A stretch of DNA of 7,240 nucleotides from positions 1-7,240 of the forward strand of contig WTAY01000159.1 of assembly GCA_013139345.1 (NCBI GenBank), given 5' to 3'. Below are positions 6,191 through 7,240 of this stretch, piece by piece. The translations under genes and the position numbers were made by a program. Under the pieces are notes generated by a model. It had not been told where the DNA came from and did not search any database. It was given only the letters and a program-made list of their open reading frames with translations. This DNA is from Methylophaga sp. GTDB lineage: Bacteria > Pseudomonadota > Gammaproteobacteria > Nitrosococcales > Methylophagaceae. Position 1 is the first letter of the stretch. Each line of letters opens with the position of its first letter.

Positions 6191-7209
6191 TATTTAGCTA
6201 ACTGTTCCTGAATAAGGCTTAATAAACGTTTAGCCGTATCAGAAGAAGTACGCACTTCTTCAGCATCTAAGATAATTACCTTTGTATTAGCTGCATCAGA
6301 AATTAGCTTGATGTAATAATATTCATCTGGTGCTTTTTCAGCATCATCTTTCCAGAAGGCTAATTTACTTAATACTCCTTCATCCTCTTGTTCAGCTTCA
6401 TTGAATGGATCAAGGTAGTGAACAAAATATGCACCTCTTGAACGGTCACGATCTTCAACAGAAAAACCTTTGCTATCTAAAATTCGGCCTATCTTGCGCC
6501 ATACATTTGAAAAGTCATTTTCTACTAATAATGATTGGTGGCCATCTGTACTATCCAACAATGTAGCGGTAACAGATGCACGCTGTGGCTCTAATTGTTT
6601 TTTCGCTTTTATCTCAGCTTGTGCTACTTGATGTAAGCCGCCTAAGAACTCAGCTATTTGACGTAACATTGCTTCATTTTTTTGTACATTTGCATCAAAT
6701 CCAGCAGCACCTACATAAACTAGTGATTGTTTTAATGTATCACCACGTTCCATTCTTATACGGTACGCATAATCATCGCTGCCAGTTACAGTGTCCATTA
6801 AGCCAATACGTTGATCTTTACGCTTAATCTCAATACCTTTTTGCGACCAGAAGTCTAAAAGGTTTTGCCAAACAGCATCACGGTTGCCGGGTATAACTAA
6901 ATGACGCTTTTTACCTTCACCAGATAATGCTGGTTTTGTTTCTGGCGTAATATTGTATTTACTTACAAGAGGATTCGTTGCCGCTTCTTCAAACTCAGAA
7001 TACGTCGCTGAACTATTCTGACTACCGGCAATATCATCATTAATTCGTGCAGAACTTAAATCAGGTGGAATATCAAGAGGTGGCATTGTTTCCGCTTTAC
7101 GATATTCCTTTGTATTATCAGGAACGACCTCATCAATCGCAGGTAAAGAGCCACAGCCACTCAACACAACAGATACCAATATAGCTAAAGAAGAATATTT
7201 ATAGTTCAT
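6190..7209 (-). CDS. bamC: Outer membrane protein assembly factor BamC (NlpB-type lipoprotein)
   Basis: BamC is an accessory lipoprotein of the BAM complex, which folds beta-barrel proteins into the outer membrane. In E. coli it binds BamD. The 339-aa length is close to E. coli BamC (344 aa). The N-terminus is a lipoprotein signal: Lys4, a hydrophobic stretch (about 8-17) and the lipobox LSGC with the lipidated cysteine at 19. Residue +2 is Gly rather than Asp, consistent with transfer to the outer membrane. A polar, proline-containing segment follows (about 20-95, with EYRKAETMPPLDIPPDL), corresponding to the extended BamD-binding region. Two alpha/beta helix-grip domains come next, about 103-190 (HLVIPGNRDAVWQNLLDFW onward) and about 222-336 (HQSLLVENDFSNVWRKIGR onward). 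The start at 7209 is fixed by the signal peptide, although only a distant GAGAG precedes it. It is the first visible gene of its operon. The upstream gene lies outside the window. Confidence 0.93.
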   Translation of the reverse strand: MNYKYSSLAILVSVVLSGCGSLPAIDEVVPDNTKEYRKAETMPPLDIPPDLSSARINDDIAGSQNSSATYSEFEEAATNPLVSKYNITPETKPALSGEGKKRHLVIPGNRDAVWQNLLDFWSQKGIEIKRKDQRIGLMDTVTGSDDYAYRIRMERGDTLKQSLVYVGAAGFDANVQKNEAMLRQIAEFLGGLHQVAQAEIKAKKQLEPQRASVTATLLDSTDGHQSLLVENDFSNVWRKIGRILDSKGFSVEDRDRSRGAYFVHYLDPFNEAEQEDEGVLSKLAFWKDDAEKAPDEYYYIKLISDAANTKVIILDAEEVRTSSDTAKRLLSLIQEQLAK

Positions 7210-7240
7210 CTAGTTAAATTCACTCTCAATTAATTTAATA

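Noticed and set aside
6576..6827. Plus-strand open frame of 83 codons opposite bamC, rich in Leu, His and Val
   Set aside because: The composition is what the reverse complement of bamC produces, and there is no ribosome site or family resemblance.
7210..7240. Upstream gene or promoter for bamC
   Set aside because: Only 31 AT-rich bases are visible. They show no convincing promoter boxes and no coding end that can be identified.

Overview
The window is an ordinary piece of bacterial chromosome: seven protein-coding genes for amino-acid, pyrimidine and purine biosynthesis and outer-membrane assembly, packed with short gaps. The DNA is AT-rich. PyrC (348 aa) and PurC (236-237 aa) resemble the Escherichia coli proteins, and BamC is a lipoprotein of the Gram-negative outer-membrane assembly machine. 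Together these indicate a gammaproteobacterium. The orders bamC - MBL hydrolase - purC and ilvI - ilvH - ilvC match what I know from Pseudomonas-type gammaproteobacteria. A low-GC lineage such as a Methylophaga-like organism is possible, but the genus is a guess.

Left part (1-3388, minus strand) is the branched-chain amino-acid operon. It is transcribed ilvI (acetolactate synthase large subunit, GTG start), ilvH (regulatory subunit, overlapping ilvI by one base as TAATG), then ilvC (ketol-acid reductoisomerase, cut by the window edge about 16 codons before its expected end). A good sigma-70-type promoter (TTGACC, 17 bp, TACATT) lies 54-82 bases upstream of ilvI. The 175-base gap between ilvH and ilvC is not random. 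It holds a 136-base foldback element, imperfectly symmetric about position 1078, with a central hairpin that has six T's beside it on either strand.

Middle part (3389-4681): a short divergent intergenic region separates ilvI from pyrC (dihydroorotase, plus strand). The pyrC start codon lies inside a perfect 6-bp inverted repeat. After pyrC, a strong near-perfect hairpin with A and T tracts on its two sides serves as a bidirectional terminator between the convergent pyrC and purC.

Right part (4696-7209, minus strand) looks like one operon transcribed bamC, then an MBL-fold hydrolase of the YycJ/WalJ type (TAATG overlap), then purC (13-16 base gap). Its promoter and any upstream gene, often dapA in relatives, lie beyond the window.

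I see no mobile-element genes, CRISPR array, tRNA, rRNA or novel multigene system. The observations most worth checking are the ilvH-ilvC foldback element and the palindrome around the pyrC start.
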